A stretch of 41,162 nucleotides of DNA from Clostridia bacterium (GTDB lineage Bacteria; Bacillota; Clostridia; Oscillospirales; CAG-272), in assembly GCA_017518975.1 (NCBI GenBank), contig JAFWTH010000073.1:1-41162 (forward strand), given 5' to 3'. Below, in pieces: positions 8,601-16,857 of the stretch (its first letter is position 1; every line of letters begins with the position of its first letter). The notes below the pieces were generated by a model, which did not search any database, was not told the DNA's origin, and saw nothing but the letters and a program-made list of their open reading frames with translations. The position numbers and the translations under genes were made by a program.

Positions 8601-10340
8601 GAGATCAAGTATCTCGTCGAGCACGGCGTGGATTTTCAATCGTTCGTCTCACTCGGTCTGGAGGAATCGGGACCCGTTACGACAGGGCTCGGGTGGCATC
8701 TGGAGGACGGCTACAAGCTCGCGAAATACAGCGATATGATGAAATACTGTCTCAACTGGTGCAGCGGCTCGCCGTTTGCCCCCGGTGATCTCGAATCGTG
8801 GAAAACGTATTATGTGCCTTATCTTATTGAGCATCATTTCAAGGATCCGCGGTATATGGTCATCGACAATATGCCCCTCTTGACCTTCTTCCAGTTTATT
8901 CTGCCCGGATCAAATCCCTACTGGACGACCGAAAACCGCAAGGCGGCTTTCGATTATCTCGAAGAACAGGTGAAAAAGCTGGGTTTTGACGGGATCATCC
9001 TGCTTGAGGTCGACTGGGCGTCCAACGAGCAAAATGCGGCGGAGGGGATCGACGGCGTTTACTCATATAATTTCGGAAAAGGTTTCGCCGTCAACGGGTC
9101 TTTTGAGACGATAACGAAAGAAACGGTGCTCCGTGAGAACGAAAAGGCGAAAAGCAACGGACTGACGTACGTTCCGACCGTCTCGACCGGATTCAACTCG
9201 ATCGGCTGGATGGATCCGAGATCTCCCGTAATGTCTGCGGACGAGTTTTACGATTGCAACGAATGGATCAGGGACGAGTTCTTCCGGCTTGATCCCGACG
9301 CCCCGTCGTGGGCGCGCAATCTCATCATTCTCTCAACGTGGAACGAATACGGCGAGGGCACGTATATCATGCCGTGCGAGGAAAACTACGGCTTCGGATA
9401 TCTCGACGCGATCCGCGAACTGTACACCGCGGAGGGAGTCGACGAATCTCTCGATCTGATCCCGACGGCCGCTCAGCTCGAGAGGATAAACAGACTTTAT
9501 CCGCAGTATCTCAAACTGATCAGAGCGCAGGAATACGAGATATACTCAAACGGCGTTGACGTCGAGAAGGAAAAAACGAAACTCGGATCCGAATGGGTCG
9601 CCTCGATCGACCCCTCCTCGGCAGTAATACGGCATGACGACAATGTCACGGTATCCGGAGGCGTTATCTCAAACGATTCGGGCAGACGAGGCGCTGTGAC
9701 GCTCCGTCTTGATCCCGGCGTCGACCTTTCAAAATGCGAAAGCGTCGTTCTCATTGCGTATCTCGGGAACAGAGTTCCCTGTTCCCTTACTTACGGGATC
9801 GAAAAAGGCGGGAAAGTCGAATCGCTTACCTCAGGTCTCGTATACGGGCGCGGCGTAAAACTCAGTTACGGTATCGAAATATCGGAAGCAGGCGCGGCGG
9901 GCGATGCGCTTGAGGTGAGTATGCCAGCGGGAATGAGGATATACGGTATACGCATTTCGTGCGGCACCCTCAGCTTTTTCGGAAACGAACTGACCCTCAG
10001 CGGAGCCGACGTCCCGATAAAGGTCTCGCCGGAGTTGTCGGAACGCGGGGATTATCTCTTCGGTTTTGATACGATCTTTACGGATCTGCATCCGTTCGGC
10101 ATTTTCGCCGAGTGGAACGAAAAAGCGGGGAGTATGACTCTTTCCCTGCCCGGAGACGTTTACGTATTTACCGTAGGGTCGGAGTTCTATACGCTCAACG
10201 GAACGAGATACTATCTCGGATATGAGATCCATGAGAATGACGGCGTTCCGATGATACCGTTGAATATCATCGCCGAACGGGCGGGATACCGGATCGATTT
10301 CTCGGATATGAGACACGCTGTGATCGAAAAAGGAGAGTAA
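5607..10340 (+). CDS. SLH-anchored surface protein with GH99/WbsX-like domain
   Basis: A 1577-residue exported protein. A signal peptide ends near AAA at residue 31. Three SLH domains (about 40-217) should bind it to cell wall glycopolymers. A triplicated unrecognised module follows, each copy opening with a cysteine (C243, C369, C490) in YVCGEHNC-like contexts. Residues about 590-945 look like two beta-sandwich, concanavalin-like domains. Residues about 955-1312 resemble GH99-like/WbsX proteins, with LGFYDEGNPETADWEIKYLV and WNEYGEG (1245-1251), where the glutamates are candidate catalytic residues. The last 110 residues resemble the copper amine oxidase N-domain-like stalk repeat (IPLNIIAERAGYRIDF). 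AGGAG precedes the ATG. No promoter was found between the acpP terminator and this gene. Surface glycan processing is likely; the substrate is unknown. Confidence 0.85.
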   Translation: MIVIIKKAASAILTLSFLIVMVAGVVSPAAAEETKTSAVEFVDVPEDVWFREYVDFVSSRGIMGGDGRSDTFLPHRPTTRGMLAVILNRLEDEPKATKKPPFTDLRADWYSKAVGWAWESEIVNGTGDKSFTPDGIITRQQMVTMLYRYAKQKLYPTDRAKGDLSVFEDGNKVAPWAHDAVAWALGEELVLGRSKTQLAPDGNTTRCEMATILTRFLTKYENSQPSVDPLYEKAEALGSSPVCAAHGAALHAQLGSPGDLSEEELGAYITDHLGLDRSIYRFALTGGGFPSFLNEYSKLGLGDGALIPVSFEIKNIRTTGDPAPVVSFPLYVIRNDFISAPHTVRCENGKIADETLSALAAEFDPLFVCGEDGCVHVEADSLEDKDLADALLALTDLDREIYSASVSGDGVPSLISVFDALPVGGVAPTREVTLKISNESIKGKCGYDSECLVTVRVSVLKTDGDGVFSVPCPYEEVRRAYELFEKKYVCGEHNCAHIALNHEGEAAASDVGEIMKDALDLCERYEVNTVSDPSGGVTVSVTDARGYRHGTLLFKATYCIDRSSSVNARFIMCENDRDAYKMIVQDGYDGATGYGSWNYGQTESGWLLDTRADDSVRHGEINDVSTTESSQVIRPVNDTFKGVIEHKCSVTIKSGFDGAILDFRNDKEESVCLLQTSGNVWGILTPDGTLETVYEPGGRNSFVFDLRIDLYEETVELTINGEDLGKRPLALSGVNANVGSFRFASTDGDTVCFSMGLCETTVNYSLFELFSDQYLTDTLPAGWIAENAEFAPNPGISGSWDNHSFDGRLSVGGYAEKAFEETEGSVIARFSVLPSLSSTDTEYSIFGNGEKLVSLTADDGSFYVNGERAYDYVKNVWYRFCLFCDTETGSVKLKINGIDRGEYSLTATGVPFDTVRVESRGAEPVMYDEFYVYRDVSHGDYVPEPVRPAGEEEYTVGINTCTMWLNGFHGGWACITPFDDTKPVLGFYDEGNPETADWEIKYLVEHGVDFQSFVSLGLEESGPVTTGLGWHLEDGYKLAKYSDMMKYCLNWCSGSPFAPGDLESWKTYYVPYLIEHHFKDPRYMVIDNMPLLTFFQFILPGSNPYWTTENRKAAFDYLEEQVKKLGFDGIILLEVDWASNEQNAAEGIDGVYSYNFGKGFAVNGSFETITKETVLRENEKAKSNGLTYVPTVSTGFNSIGWMDPRSPVMSADEFYDCNEWIRDEFFRLDPDAPSWARNLIILSTWNEYGEGTYIMPCEENYGFGYLDAIRELYTAEGVDESLDLIPTAAQLERINRLYPQYLKLIRAQEYEIYSNGVDVEKEKTKLGSEWVASIDPSSAVIRHDDNVTVSGGVISNDSGRRGAVTLRLDPGVDLSKCESVVLIAYLGNRVPCSLTYGIEKGGKVESLTSGLVYGRGVKLSYGIEISEAGAAGDALEVSMPAGMRIYGIRISCGTLSFFGNELTLSGADVPIKVSPELSERGDYLFGFDTIFTDLHPFGIFAEWNEKAGSMTLSLPGDVYVFTVGSEFYTLNGTRYYLGYEIHENDGVPMIPLNIIAERAGYRIDFSDMRHAVIEKGE

Positions 10341-10342
10341 CC

Positions 10343-11905
10343 ATGGGGCGAACGTCAAACGTTTATTACCTGTCCGCGGAAAATGATCTTCTCGCGACCG
10401 TCGCGGCGCTTCCCGGTGAGAACGGCAAATTCCCGACCGTCGTTTTCCGCACCCCGTATCAAAGGGAGCACGTGGGAATGACGGATGGCGAACTCGCGGG
10501 GTGGACTCTCGGCGCATACGCAGAATGGCTCGACGCCGGTTACGCAGTCGTTTATCAGGACTGCCGCGGGTGCGGCAAAAGCACGGGCGAATCCATGCCG
10601 ATCGTTTACGAGCGGCTCGACAGCCGTTCACTTTACGACTGGATCCGGAGCCGTCCCTTTTACAACGGAGAGATCTTCTTCAGAGGACGCAGCTATACTT
10701 CTTACGTCCATATGGCGGCGGCGCCGTATAAAGACGACGTGAAGGGAGCCGTGTTCGAGGTCATGGACCCGGAACTATACAACTGGCATTACCTTAACGG
10801 AATATACCGGATGAATCTTTACGGCGACTGGCAGGTCGGACAGTACAGAAAAAAATCGGGGATCAAGGCAAACTACTCGCGCGACTCTTTCCGGATCCTT
10901 CCTCTGACGGACTATACCCGGACGGTATTCGGCGAACCGATCGAAGACTACGATCTGATCCTTACTCACCCGGACAGGAGCGACCCGTTCTGGGATACGC
11001 CGTACGGCGGTTCGGGATCGCGTGACGCTCTGAAGAGCGTCCGTTTCCCGACTCTTTTGACGACTGGCTTTTTCGACACGTTCTTCGGCGGGATCGTCAA
11101 CGCGTGGCGCGGAATGGAACCTGAAACGCGAGCAAAATGCGCTCTCGTGATCGGTCCGTACGATCACAGCGACGGCGACGACGGTCAGCCGCTTTATTTC
11201 CCGGACGGGTCTATTTTCGGAAAGTTCCCGGGATTCGAAGTGGAATGGATAAACTATGCGAGAGGCGTCGGAAGGCCCCCGTTCAAGCCCGGGAAGGTAA
11301 CGTATTACGAGTTGTTCTCCGACACCGGATGGCAAACCGACGACCTCGACGATCCCGAAAAAAGCGTCACCTTCACGCTCGGAGAAGGCGAGCGGTCGTA
11401 CGTTTACGATCCGGACGACCCGACTCCCGCAAAAGGAGGATTATCCCACAACTTCGGCGGGACGTATTTTCTCGATCCGCCCGGGAGCCGTTCCGACGTG
11501 CTGACATTTTATACCCCGCCGTTCGGAGAAGAGATCCACGCAGGCGGGAACATGATCGCGAAGCTGAAAGTAAAATCCGACTGCGAGGACACCTGTTTCT
11601 ATTTAAGGGTCGCAATAGAGAAAAAAGAGGGCGACTATGTCCTCCGGGACGATATAAATCAGATATCGAATTTCGCCCCCGACTACACGCCCGGCGAAGA
11701 GATCGACATGGACTTCACGTTCGACCTCTGCCGTTTCGTGATAAAAAAAGGAGAGCGGCTGCGCGTTGACGTATCGTCCGCGGCGTTTCCTCAGTTCGTA
11801 CCCCACACGAACTGCAGAGGGCTATTCTCGGAGCAGACAAAGTCGCGCCCGGCGACTAACACCGTTCTCGGAAACGGATCGACGATCAGCGTCAGATACT
11901 ATTGA
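10343..11905 (+). CDS. CocE/NonD-type alpha/beta hydrolase
   Basis: A 520-residue hydrolase of the CocE/NonD (X-Pro dipeptidyl-peptidase S15-like) family. The N-terminal alpha/beta-hydrolase fold has FRTPYQRE, DCRGCGKSTGE and GRSYTSY with nucleophile S117. GFFDTF supplies D245 and GPYDHS supplies H275, completing the triad. The C-terminal jelly-roll domain ends with LRVDVSSAAFP, typical of the family. No signal peptide, so it acts in the cytoplasm. GGAG precedes the ATG, which comes two bases after the stop of the SLH-GH99 gene, so the two are cotranscribed and probably coupled. It may deacylate or hydrolyse imported breakdown products; the family covers esters, amides and peptides, so the substrate is undetermined. 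Confidence 0.88.
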   Translation: MGRTSNVYYLSAENDLLATVAALPGENGKFPTVVFRTPYQREHVGMTDGELAGWTLGAYAEWLDAGYAVVYQDCRGCGKSTGESMPIVYERLDSRSLYDWIRSRPFYNGEIFFRGRSYTSYVHMAAAPYKDDVKGAVFEVMDPELYNWHYLNGIYRMNLYGDWQVGQYRKKSGIKANYSRDSFRILPLTDYTRTVFGEPIEDYDLILTHPDRSDPFWDTPYGGSGSRDALKSVRFPTLLTTGFFDTFFGGIVNAWRGMEPETRAKCALVIGPYDHSDGDDGQPLYFPDGSIFGKFPGFEVEWINYARGVGRPPFKPGKVTYYELFSDTGWQTDDLDDPEKSVTFTLGEGERSYVYDPDDPTPAKGGLSHNFGGTYFLDPPGSRSDVLTFYTPPFGEEIHAGGNMIAKLKVKSDCEDTCFYLRVAIEKKEGDYVLRDDINQISNFAPDYTPGEEIDMDFTFDLCRFVIKKGERLRVDVSSAAFPQFVPHTNCRGLFSEQTKSRPATNTVLGNGSTISVRYY

Positions 11906-11906
11906 A

Positions 11907-11940
11907 AACAAAAAAGACCCGAACGGGTCTTTTTTGTTTT
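11907..11940. terminator. Bidirectional terminator between convergent genes
   Basis: AAAAAAGACCCG and CGGGTCTTTTTT form a hairpin with A-run before and T-run after. It serves the CocE gene on the plus strand and the oxidoreductase gene on the minus strand. Confidence 0.88.
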
Positions 11941-11962
11941 ATCGGTTATAACCTTTTTCTCG

Positions 11963-13102
11963 TCAGATTTCCGGGATGTTGATCTCGATCTCGCGTCCGA
12001 GCTTCGCGCTCTTGACGATACCGTCGATGATCGCCTGATTGATGACGATCTGCGAGGTCGGAACGGGAGCGGGGCCGCCCGTCCTGATCGCGTCGACGAA
12101 CGAGCGGACTTTCTTGTAGAAGTTCGAATCCTCTTCTTCGATCAGCGGAACTATCGTCTCCGCCTGTTTGCCGCAGATATCGTGATAGAGCGTCATGGGT
12201 CCGCCGACGGAACCGTTCCAGCAGTCGGTCGAAGGGATGCGCAAAGCGCCTTCTTTACCGAGAATAAGCGTATCTCCGGGAGTGTCGGGATGCATCGCCC
12301 ACGAAATACGGAAGTCGAGGATGATGCCACCCTCAAGACGGACGAACGCCGCGGCGAAGTCGTCGACGGAAAATCTCTTTGCGTCCTCTCCGTTGTACTT
12401 CGGGTCCTTACCGAAGAAGTCGGAGGTATAGCCCGTGACCGTGAGCGGCTTCGGATATCCGATCGCGTTGAGGACCATGTCGAGCGAATACGTCCCGATG
12501 TCGCCGATCGCTCCGATACCCGCCGTAGAATCCTCAATGAACGTGCCGCCCGGAATACCGCGCCGTCTGCCGCCTCCGGTCTGTATGTAGTAGATCTCGC
12601 CGAGGGCTCCCGATTCGACGATCTTCTTGATCATTTTCATATTGGGATCGAATCTCGGCTGGAAGCCGACGGAAACGAACTTTCCGGTCCGCTTCTCGGC
12701 GCGCATAACCTCGACCGCCTCGTCGAGCGTAACGGTGAACGGTTTCTCGAGCAGTACGTTGACGCCGTGCTCGAGCGCATTGATGGCGGGACCCGCGTGC
12801 TGACGGTGATACGTGCAGATGGACACGCCGTCGAGATCCTTCTCGTTTTCAAAGAGTTCCCTGTCGGAGGAATAGACGCGGACGTCCGGGCCGAGGTTGA
12901 ACTGCTCTATCCTCTCGTACGCCTTCCACGGTTCGAGATCCGCGAGCGCGACGATCTCGATATCGTCCATTTTAGCGTACTGGTAAAAATGGACCCAGGA
13001 GATACCTCCGGTACCGATAACACCTATTTTGAGTTTCTTTCCAGAGCGGTCTTCTTTCTTCTCTTCCGCCTGTTTGAACTGGCTGAGTACAGCGTCTGAC
13101 AT
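11963..13102 (-). CDS. Gfo/Idh/MocA family NAD(P)-dependent oxidoreductase
   Basis: The 379-residue product has a 20-residue charged N-terminal extension, then the Rossmann dinucleotide motif IGVIGTGGISWVHF, VLLEKPFTVT with the family lysine, and the C-terminal half with GAIGDIGTYSLDMVLNAIGYP. These proteins oxidise or reduce sugars and inositol-like polyols in the cytosol; the sequence gives no substrate. An upstream in-frame ATG (13153) is rejected: ATG 13102 has AGGAAA at proper spacing, and 13153 lies at about the predicted transcript start. It stands alone between two terminators with its own promoter, next to, but apart from, the nucleoside locus. A role in sugar catabolism linked to the neighbouring hydrolases is possible but unproven. 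Confidence 0.9.
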   Translation of the reverse strand: MSDAVLSQFKQAEEKKEDRSGKKLKIGVIGTGGISWVHFYQYAKMDDIEIVALADLEPWKAYERIEQFNLGPDVRVYSSDRELFENEKDLDGVSICTYHRQHAGPAINALEHGVNVLLEKPFTVTLDEAVEVMRAEKRTGKFVSVGFQPRFDPNMKMIKKIVESGALGEIYYIQTGGGRRRGIPGGTFIEDSTAGIGAIGDIGTYSLDMVLNAIGYPKPLTVTGYTSDFFGKDPKYNGEDAKRFSVDDFAAAFVRLEGGIILDFRISWAMHPDTPGDTLILGKEGALRIPSTDCWNGSVGGPMTLYHDICGKQAETIVPLIEEEDSNFYKKVRSFVDAIRTGGPAPVPTSQIVINQAIIDGIVKSAKLGREIEINIPEI

Positions 13103-13157
13103 ATTGAGTTTCCTTTCAGTTCCGCCGCGCCGTGCGCCGCGTTGATTTAACATTACT

Positions 13158-13186
13158 ATTCTACCATTTCACACGAGTAAAGTAAA
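13158..13186 (-). promoter_or_regulatory. Promoter for the Gfo/Idh/MocA gene
   Basis: On the minus strand, -35 TTTACT (13186-13181), a 17-base spacer and -10 TAGAAT (13163-13158). The -35 box overlaps the T-rich tail of the upstream terminator. Confidence 0.55.
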
Positions 13187-13221
13187 GGGGCGGGAACGGC
13201 ATAATTTACCGTTCCCCGCCC
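13187..13221 (-). terminator. Terminator of the nucleoside locus
   Basis: A 13-bp perfect stem (GGGGCGGGAACGG against its complement at 13209-13221) with a 9-base loop. Read on the minus strand it follows the pyrimidine nucleoside phosphorylase stop by a few bases and leads into CTTTACTTTACT. Confidence 0.75.
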
Positions 13222-13227
13222 GCAATT

Positions 13228-14529
13228 TCAGCTTATGATCCCGAAAACGAGCGGTTTATTGTCCGGCTTTTCATCTCCGATCCCTACCGCGGACAATACT
13301 TCCTTTTCCGCGTCGGCGAGGGACGATTCGTCGTTTGTCAGGAGCGTGCAGATCACGTCTCCTTTTTCGACCCTGTCTCCCGTTTTCTTTTTGATCAGAA
13401 TACCCGCCGCATGGTCGATCGCGTCTTCCTTGGAGGCGCGTCCCGCGCCGAGGACGACCGACGCCTCGCCGATCTTCTCGGCGTCCGTCGAGAAAATATA
13501 TCCCCCGCGGGGAGCCGTAACGTCTTTCCTGTACTTTGCCGCCGGGAAGAGATCCGTATCGTCGAGATACCCGACGTCTCCTCCCTGCGAGGAGACCCAC
13601 TCTTTCATTTTTGCAAAAGCGGCTCCCGATCTTATCGCCTCGCGCACGGCCCGTTCCGCCTCTTCGACGGAAACGCCGCGAACCATTGAGACGAGTTGAG
13701 CGGAAAGAATGACGGAGACCTCGTAAAGGTCGCCCGAGTCGGCTCCTTTCAGGATATTCGCCGCTTCGATGACCTCGAGGGAATTGCCTACGGCGGATCC
13801 GAGCGGTACGTCCATATTGGAGAGGACCGCCCTCACGTTCCTTCCGCATCCCTTCCCGATCTTTACCATCTCGCGCGCGAGAGTTTCCGCGTCTTCAGGC
13901 GTCTTCATAAACGCGCCTGATCCGACTTTGACGTCAAGGACGATGTTGTGGGACCCCGCCGCGAGTTTTTTGCTCATAATGCTCGACGTGATGAGCGGGA
14001 TCGAATCGACCGTCGCCGTTACGTCCCGCAGAGCGTAAAGCTTTTTGTCGGCGGGCGTGAGATTTCCGCTTTGTCCGATAACGGAAAGCCCTATCTTTTC
14101 CACCTGACCGAGAAACTCGTCCGGAGAGAGCGACGTGCGGTATCCGGGAATCGATTCGAGCTTGTCGACCGTTCCGCCTGTGTGGCCGAGCCCGCGGCCC
14201 GACATCTTCGCCATCCTGCCCCCGAGCGATGCGACGACGGGCGCGACTATCAGCGTCGTTTTGTCGCCGACGCCGCCGGTGGAATGCTTGTCCGCGGACA
14301 GCATCCCGAACCGTGAGAGATCGACCGTGTCGCCCGACTTTGCCATATTATCGGTGAGCGTCACCGTTTCCCTCTCCGTCATCCCGCGGAAGAATATCGC
14401 CATAAGGAGCGCGGACGCCTGATAGTCCGGGATCTCGCCCTTCGTGAAACCGTCGACGAAAAAGGCGATCTCAGCGTCCGAAAGCTCCCCTCCGTCACGT
14501 TTTTTACGGATTACGTCGTACATTCTCAT
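13228..14529 (-). CDS. pdp: Pyrimidine-nucleoside (thymidine) phosphorylase
   Basis: Cleaves thymidine, deoxyuridine or uridine with phosphate to base plus (deoxy)ribose 1-phosphate. The 433 residues match the family length. DKHSTGGVGDKTTL is the phosphate-binding loop and SGRGLGHTGGTVDKLESIPG is the family signature. The downstream lobe has VLDVKVGSGAFMKT. ATG 14529 is favoured over ATG 14523 because GGAGA sits 7 bases upstream of it. It is the last gene of the transporter operon, 16 bases after the second permease, so imported pyrimidine nucleosides meet it at once. The product sugar phosphate feeds DeoB and DeoC encoded upstream. Whether it prefers thymidine only (DeoA) or all pyrimidine nucleosides (Pdp) cannot be settled by eye; Pdp is usual in Firmicutes. 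Confidence 0.94.
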   Translation of the reverse strand: MRMYDVIRKKRDGGELSDAEIAFFVDGFTKGEIPDYQASALLMAIFFRGMTERETVTLTDNMAKSGDTVDLSRFGMLSADKHSTGGVGDKTTLIVAPVVASLGGRMAKMSGRGLGHTGGTVDKLESIPGYRTSLSPDEFLGQVEKIGLSVIGQSGNLTPADKKLYALRDVTATVDSIPLITSSIMSKKLAAGSHNIVLDVKVGSGAFMKTPEDAETLAREMVKIGKGCGRNVRAVLSNMDVPLGSAVGNSLEVIEAANILKGADSGDLYEVSVILSAQLVSMVRGVSVEEAERAVREAIRSGAAFAKMKEWVSSQGGDVGYLDDTDLFPAAKYRKDVTAPRGGYIFSTDAEKIGEASVVLGAGRASKEDAIDHAAGILIKKKTGDRVEKGDVICTLLTNDESSLADAEKEVLSAVGIGDEKPDNKPLVFGIIS

Positions 14530-14545
14530 ATGCAGTCTCCGCTCG

Positions 14546-15553
14546 TTATCTCATGCCCTTGTCGTACGGGATCCCCTCCGCCTTCGGAGCGCGCGAACGC
14601 TTCGACGTGAAGGCGAGAACGAGGAGGACAGCGACGTACGGGATGAGATTGTAGAAGTACATCGGCAGATTGAGTTCTTTGAGGAAAAAGATCTCTTTAC
14701 CGTTGATATTTACGGAAAGCTGATCGTATATGACCCCGAGGCATTTCAGGAAACCGAAGAACAGAGCGCCGAGGGCGATCCCGAGCGGCTTCCAGTTGCC
14801 GAAGATCATGATAGCCAGAGCGAGGAAGCCCATTCCCGCAACGGCGCCGGTCGCCTGACCGTTTGCAACGGTCGCGATGTAAACGTAACCGCCGAATCCG
14901 GCGAGCGCACCGGAAACCGTCGTTCCGAGGTACCTCATACGGTTGACTTCTATACCGACGCTCGCCGCCGCCTGGGGATGTTCGCCGCATGCGCGAAGGC
15001 GCAGGCCGGTCTTGGTCTTGTAGATCAGGATCGACAGAAGAATGAATATCCCGAGCGCTATAAACGTGGAGATATACGCCTTGTCGAAGAAAATCGAGAG
15101 GACCGGATTCATTTTATCGTTCTGGATTACGTAGCCGAAATCCTTCACGCTTCCCGCTGAATTGACGGCGGGGGTCATCTCGAGCTGGTCCTTTGAGAAG
15201 AACACCTTGATAAAGAACAGAGCGATGGCGGGAGCGAGCATATTGAGCGCCGTACCGCCGATCGTCTGATCGGCTTTGAGCTTGATCGCCGAGAACGATA
15301 AAAGAAGCGAGAAGAGTGCTCCGGAGACAGCCGCCACGGTCATGGCTATAACGAAGGTCAGCTGGTTGTGGTCGACGAAGAACGGTACCCGGCGCAGGAG
15401 CAGCGCGCACAGCGCGCCGGAAAACGCGCCGAAGATCATGATACCGTCAAGGGCGATGTTGATGATGCCCGAGCGCTCCGCGTACATACCGGCGAGAGCG
15501 ACGATAAGGAGCGGTATCGTGAATATCAGGGTTTTCTGAAGCAGGAAGATCAC
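14546..15553 (-). CDS. nupQ: Nucleoside ABC transporter permease (NupQ type)
   Basis: A 335-residue integral membrane permease of the BPD_transp_2 (branched-chain amino acid/sugar-like) family used by BmpA-type nucleoside importers. It starts with a hydrophobic segment, then MYAERSGIINIALDGIMIFGAF, the typical first loop. KTKTGLRLRACGEHPQAAASVGI is the cytoplasmic loop that contacts the ATPase. Around eight membrane segments are visible. The start codon is GTG (15553), overlapping the upstream permease stop as GTGA, with GAGGAG just upstream. Together with the preceding permease it forms the membrane channel. Confidence 0.9.
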   Translation of the reverse strand: MIFLLQKTLIFTIPLLIVALAGMYAERSGIINIALDGIMIFGAFSGALCALLLRRVPFFVDHNQLTFVIAMTVAAVSGALFSLLLSFSAIKLKADQTIGGTALNMLAPAIALFFIKVFFSKDQLEMTPAVNSAGSVKDFGYVIQNDKMNPVLSIFFDKAYISTFIALGIFILLSILIYKTKTGLRLRACGEHPQAAASVGIEVNRMRYLGTTVSGALAGFGGYVYIATVANGQATGAVAGMGFLALAIMIFGNWKPLGIALGALFFGFLKCLGVIYDQLSVNINGKEIFFLKELNLPMYFYNLIPYVAVLLVLAFTSKRSRAPKAEGIPYDKGMR

Positions 15554-16857
15554 GACTCCTCACCCCCTTCCGCATTTTCGTCTTCCGCAATAAGATCGTC
15601 TTTCGCAGAGTCCTCGTCGGGAGGATTCGCGGTACCCGAGGCGGGTTCCTCCTTCGGTCCTCCTCCGGGATCCCGAGACGTCGGGTCTGCGAGAGCTGCG
15701 GCCGCCGTCTTTTTCTTATGCGCCGCGCGGGCAAGCAGATCTTTGATAAGCTTGGACGCGCCGGCGAAGTAAATTATCACCGCGATGATCAGGGGCGAAA
15801 CGTACTCGTTGAACGAAGTATGCGCGGCGAGGTTCGATCCGCCCGCGCCGAGGTATTTGAGGAAGATCGACGCAAAGATGACGCCTATCGGATTATTGCT
15901 CGCGAGGAGCGCCGCGGGAATACCGTTGAATCCGTCCGCGGGAAGCGTCAGGTAAGTCTCCCACTTGAAGTCCTGCGAACCGTTGAGGCACCACAGAGCC
16001 GCGCCGCAGGCGGCGAGACCGCCGGCGATCGCCATGGACAGGATTATGTTGCGCTTCTCGTTCATACCCGCGTATTTGGAAGCGTTCTTGTTGAAGCCGC
16101 ACGCGCGGAGCTCATATCCGAACGTCGTCTTGTTCATCACGACGTAAAGGACGATCGCGATAACGGTCGCTATGAAGATACTTATATCGAGATACGATCC
16201 TCCGAACAGGTCGTTCAGTCCGAAAGACCAGGTCGCTACGCCGTTAGTGGCCGTCTTGCGTATAAAATTGACTTTGGTCTCGGCGTAATTGATGAAGTTG
16301 TCTCCAGTGACCTTGAACACCCACGAAACGACGTTCGCGGCTATCCAGTTCGTCATGATGCAGACGATGACTTCGTTGACGTTGAATTTTGCTTTGAAAA
16401 AGCCGGGGATCGCACCCCACAGAACGCCAAGAAGAATTCCGGTCAGCAGCGCGAGTATCCAGACGATGACCGGAGGAACCACGCTCGTCGGAATGGAAAG
16501 CGCGACGATGAGCGAACCCATCGCGCCCATCAGATACTGCCCGGGCGCGCCGATGTTGAAAAGACCCGTCTTGAACGCCAGTGCGACGGAAAGACCCGTC
16601 ATGATGAGCGGCGTCGACTGGAACAGCATATTTCCGAGCTGAAACATGGCGTCGTGGAAACTGCCCGCCGAGAACGGACCGCCGAGAACGGTAACGATAC
16701 CCTTGAACGCCTCGGCGAACGATATGTTCTCATTGAATACGGCGAGGACCACAAGAACGATGAATCCGACGATAAGGCCCCCGAGGATACAGATAAGCGA
16801 CGCTATGACGGATCTGACGCCTTCTTTGGCGAGAAATCCCTTTTTCTCTTCTTTCAT
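15550..16857 (-). CDS. nupP: Nucleoside ABC transporter permease (NupP type)
   Basis: A 435-residue permease. Membrane segments begin around residue 17 (SLICILGGLIVGFIVLVVLAV). The family loop ALAFKTGLFNIGAPGQYLMG and the coupling loop TTFGYELRACGFNKNASKYA are both clear. The C-terminal tail (last 60 residues) is unusually long, hydrophilic and rich in acidic residues, Pro, Gly and Ala, probably disordered in the cytoplasm; I know of no function for such a tail. ATG 16857 overlaps the ATPase stop codon (ATGA), and the gene overlaps nupQ by 4 bases, so the three subunits are translationally coupled. Confidence 0.9.
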   Translation of the reverse strand: MKEEKKGFLAKEGVRSVIASLICILGGLIVGFIVLVVLAVFNENISFAEAFKGIVTVLGGPFSAGSFHDAMFQLGNMLFQSTPLIMTGLSVALAFKTGLFNIGAPGQYLMGAMGSLIVALSIPTSVVPPVIVWILALLTGILLGVLWGAIPGFFKAKFNVNEVIVCIMTNWIAANVVSWVFKVTGDNFINYAETKVNFIRKTATNGVATWSFGLNDLFGGSYLDISIFIATVIAIVLYVVMNKTTFGYELRACGFNKNASKYAGMNEKRNIILSMAIAGGLAACGAALWCLNGSQDFKWETYLTLPADGFNGIPAALLASNNPIGVIFASIFLKYLGAGGSNLAAHTSFNEYVSPLIIAVIIYFAGASKLIKDLLARAAHKKKTAAAALADPTSRDPGGGPKEEPASGTANPPDEDSAKDDLIAEDENAEGGEES

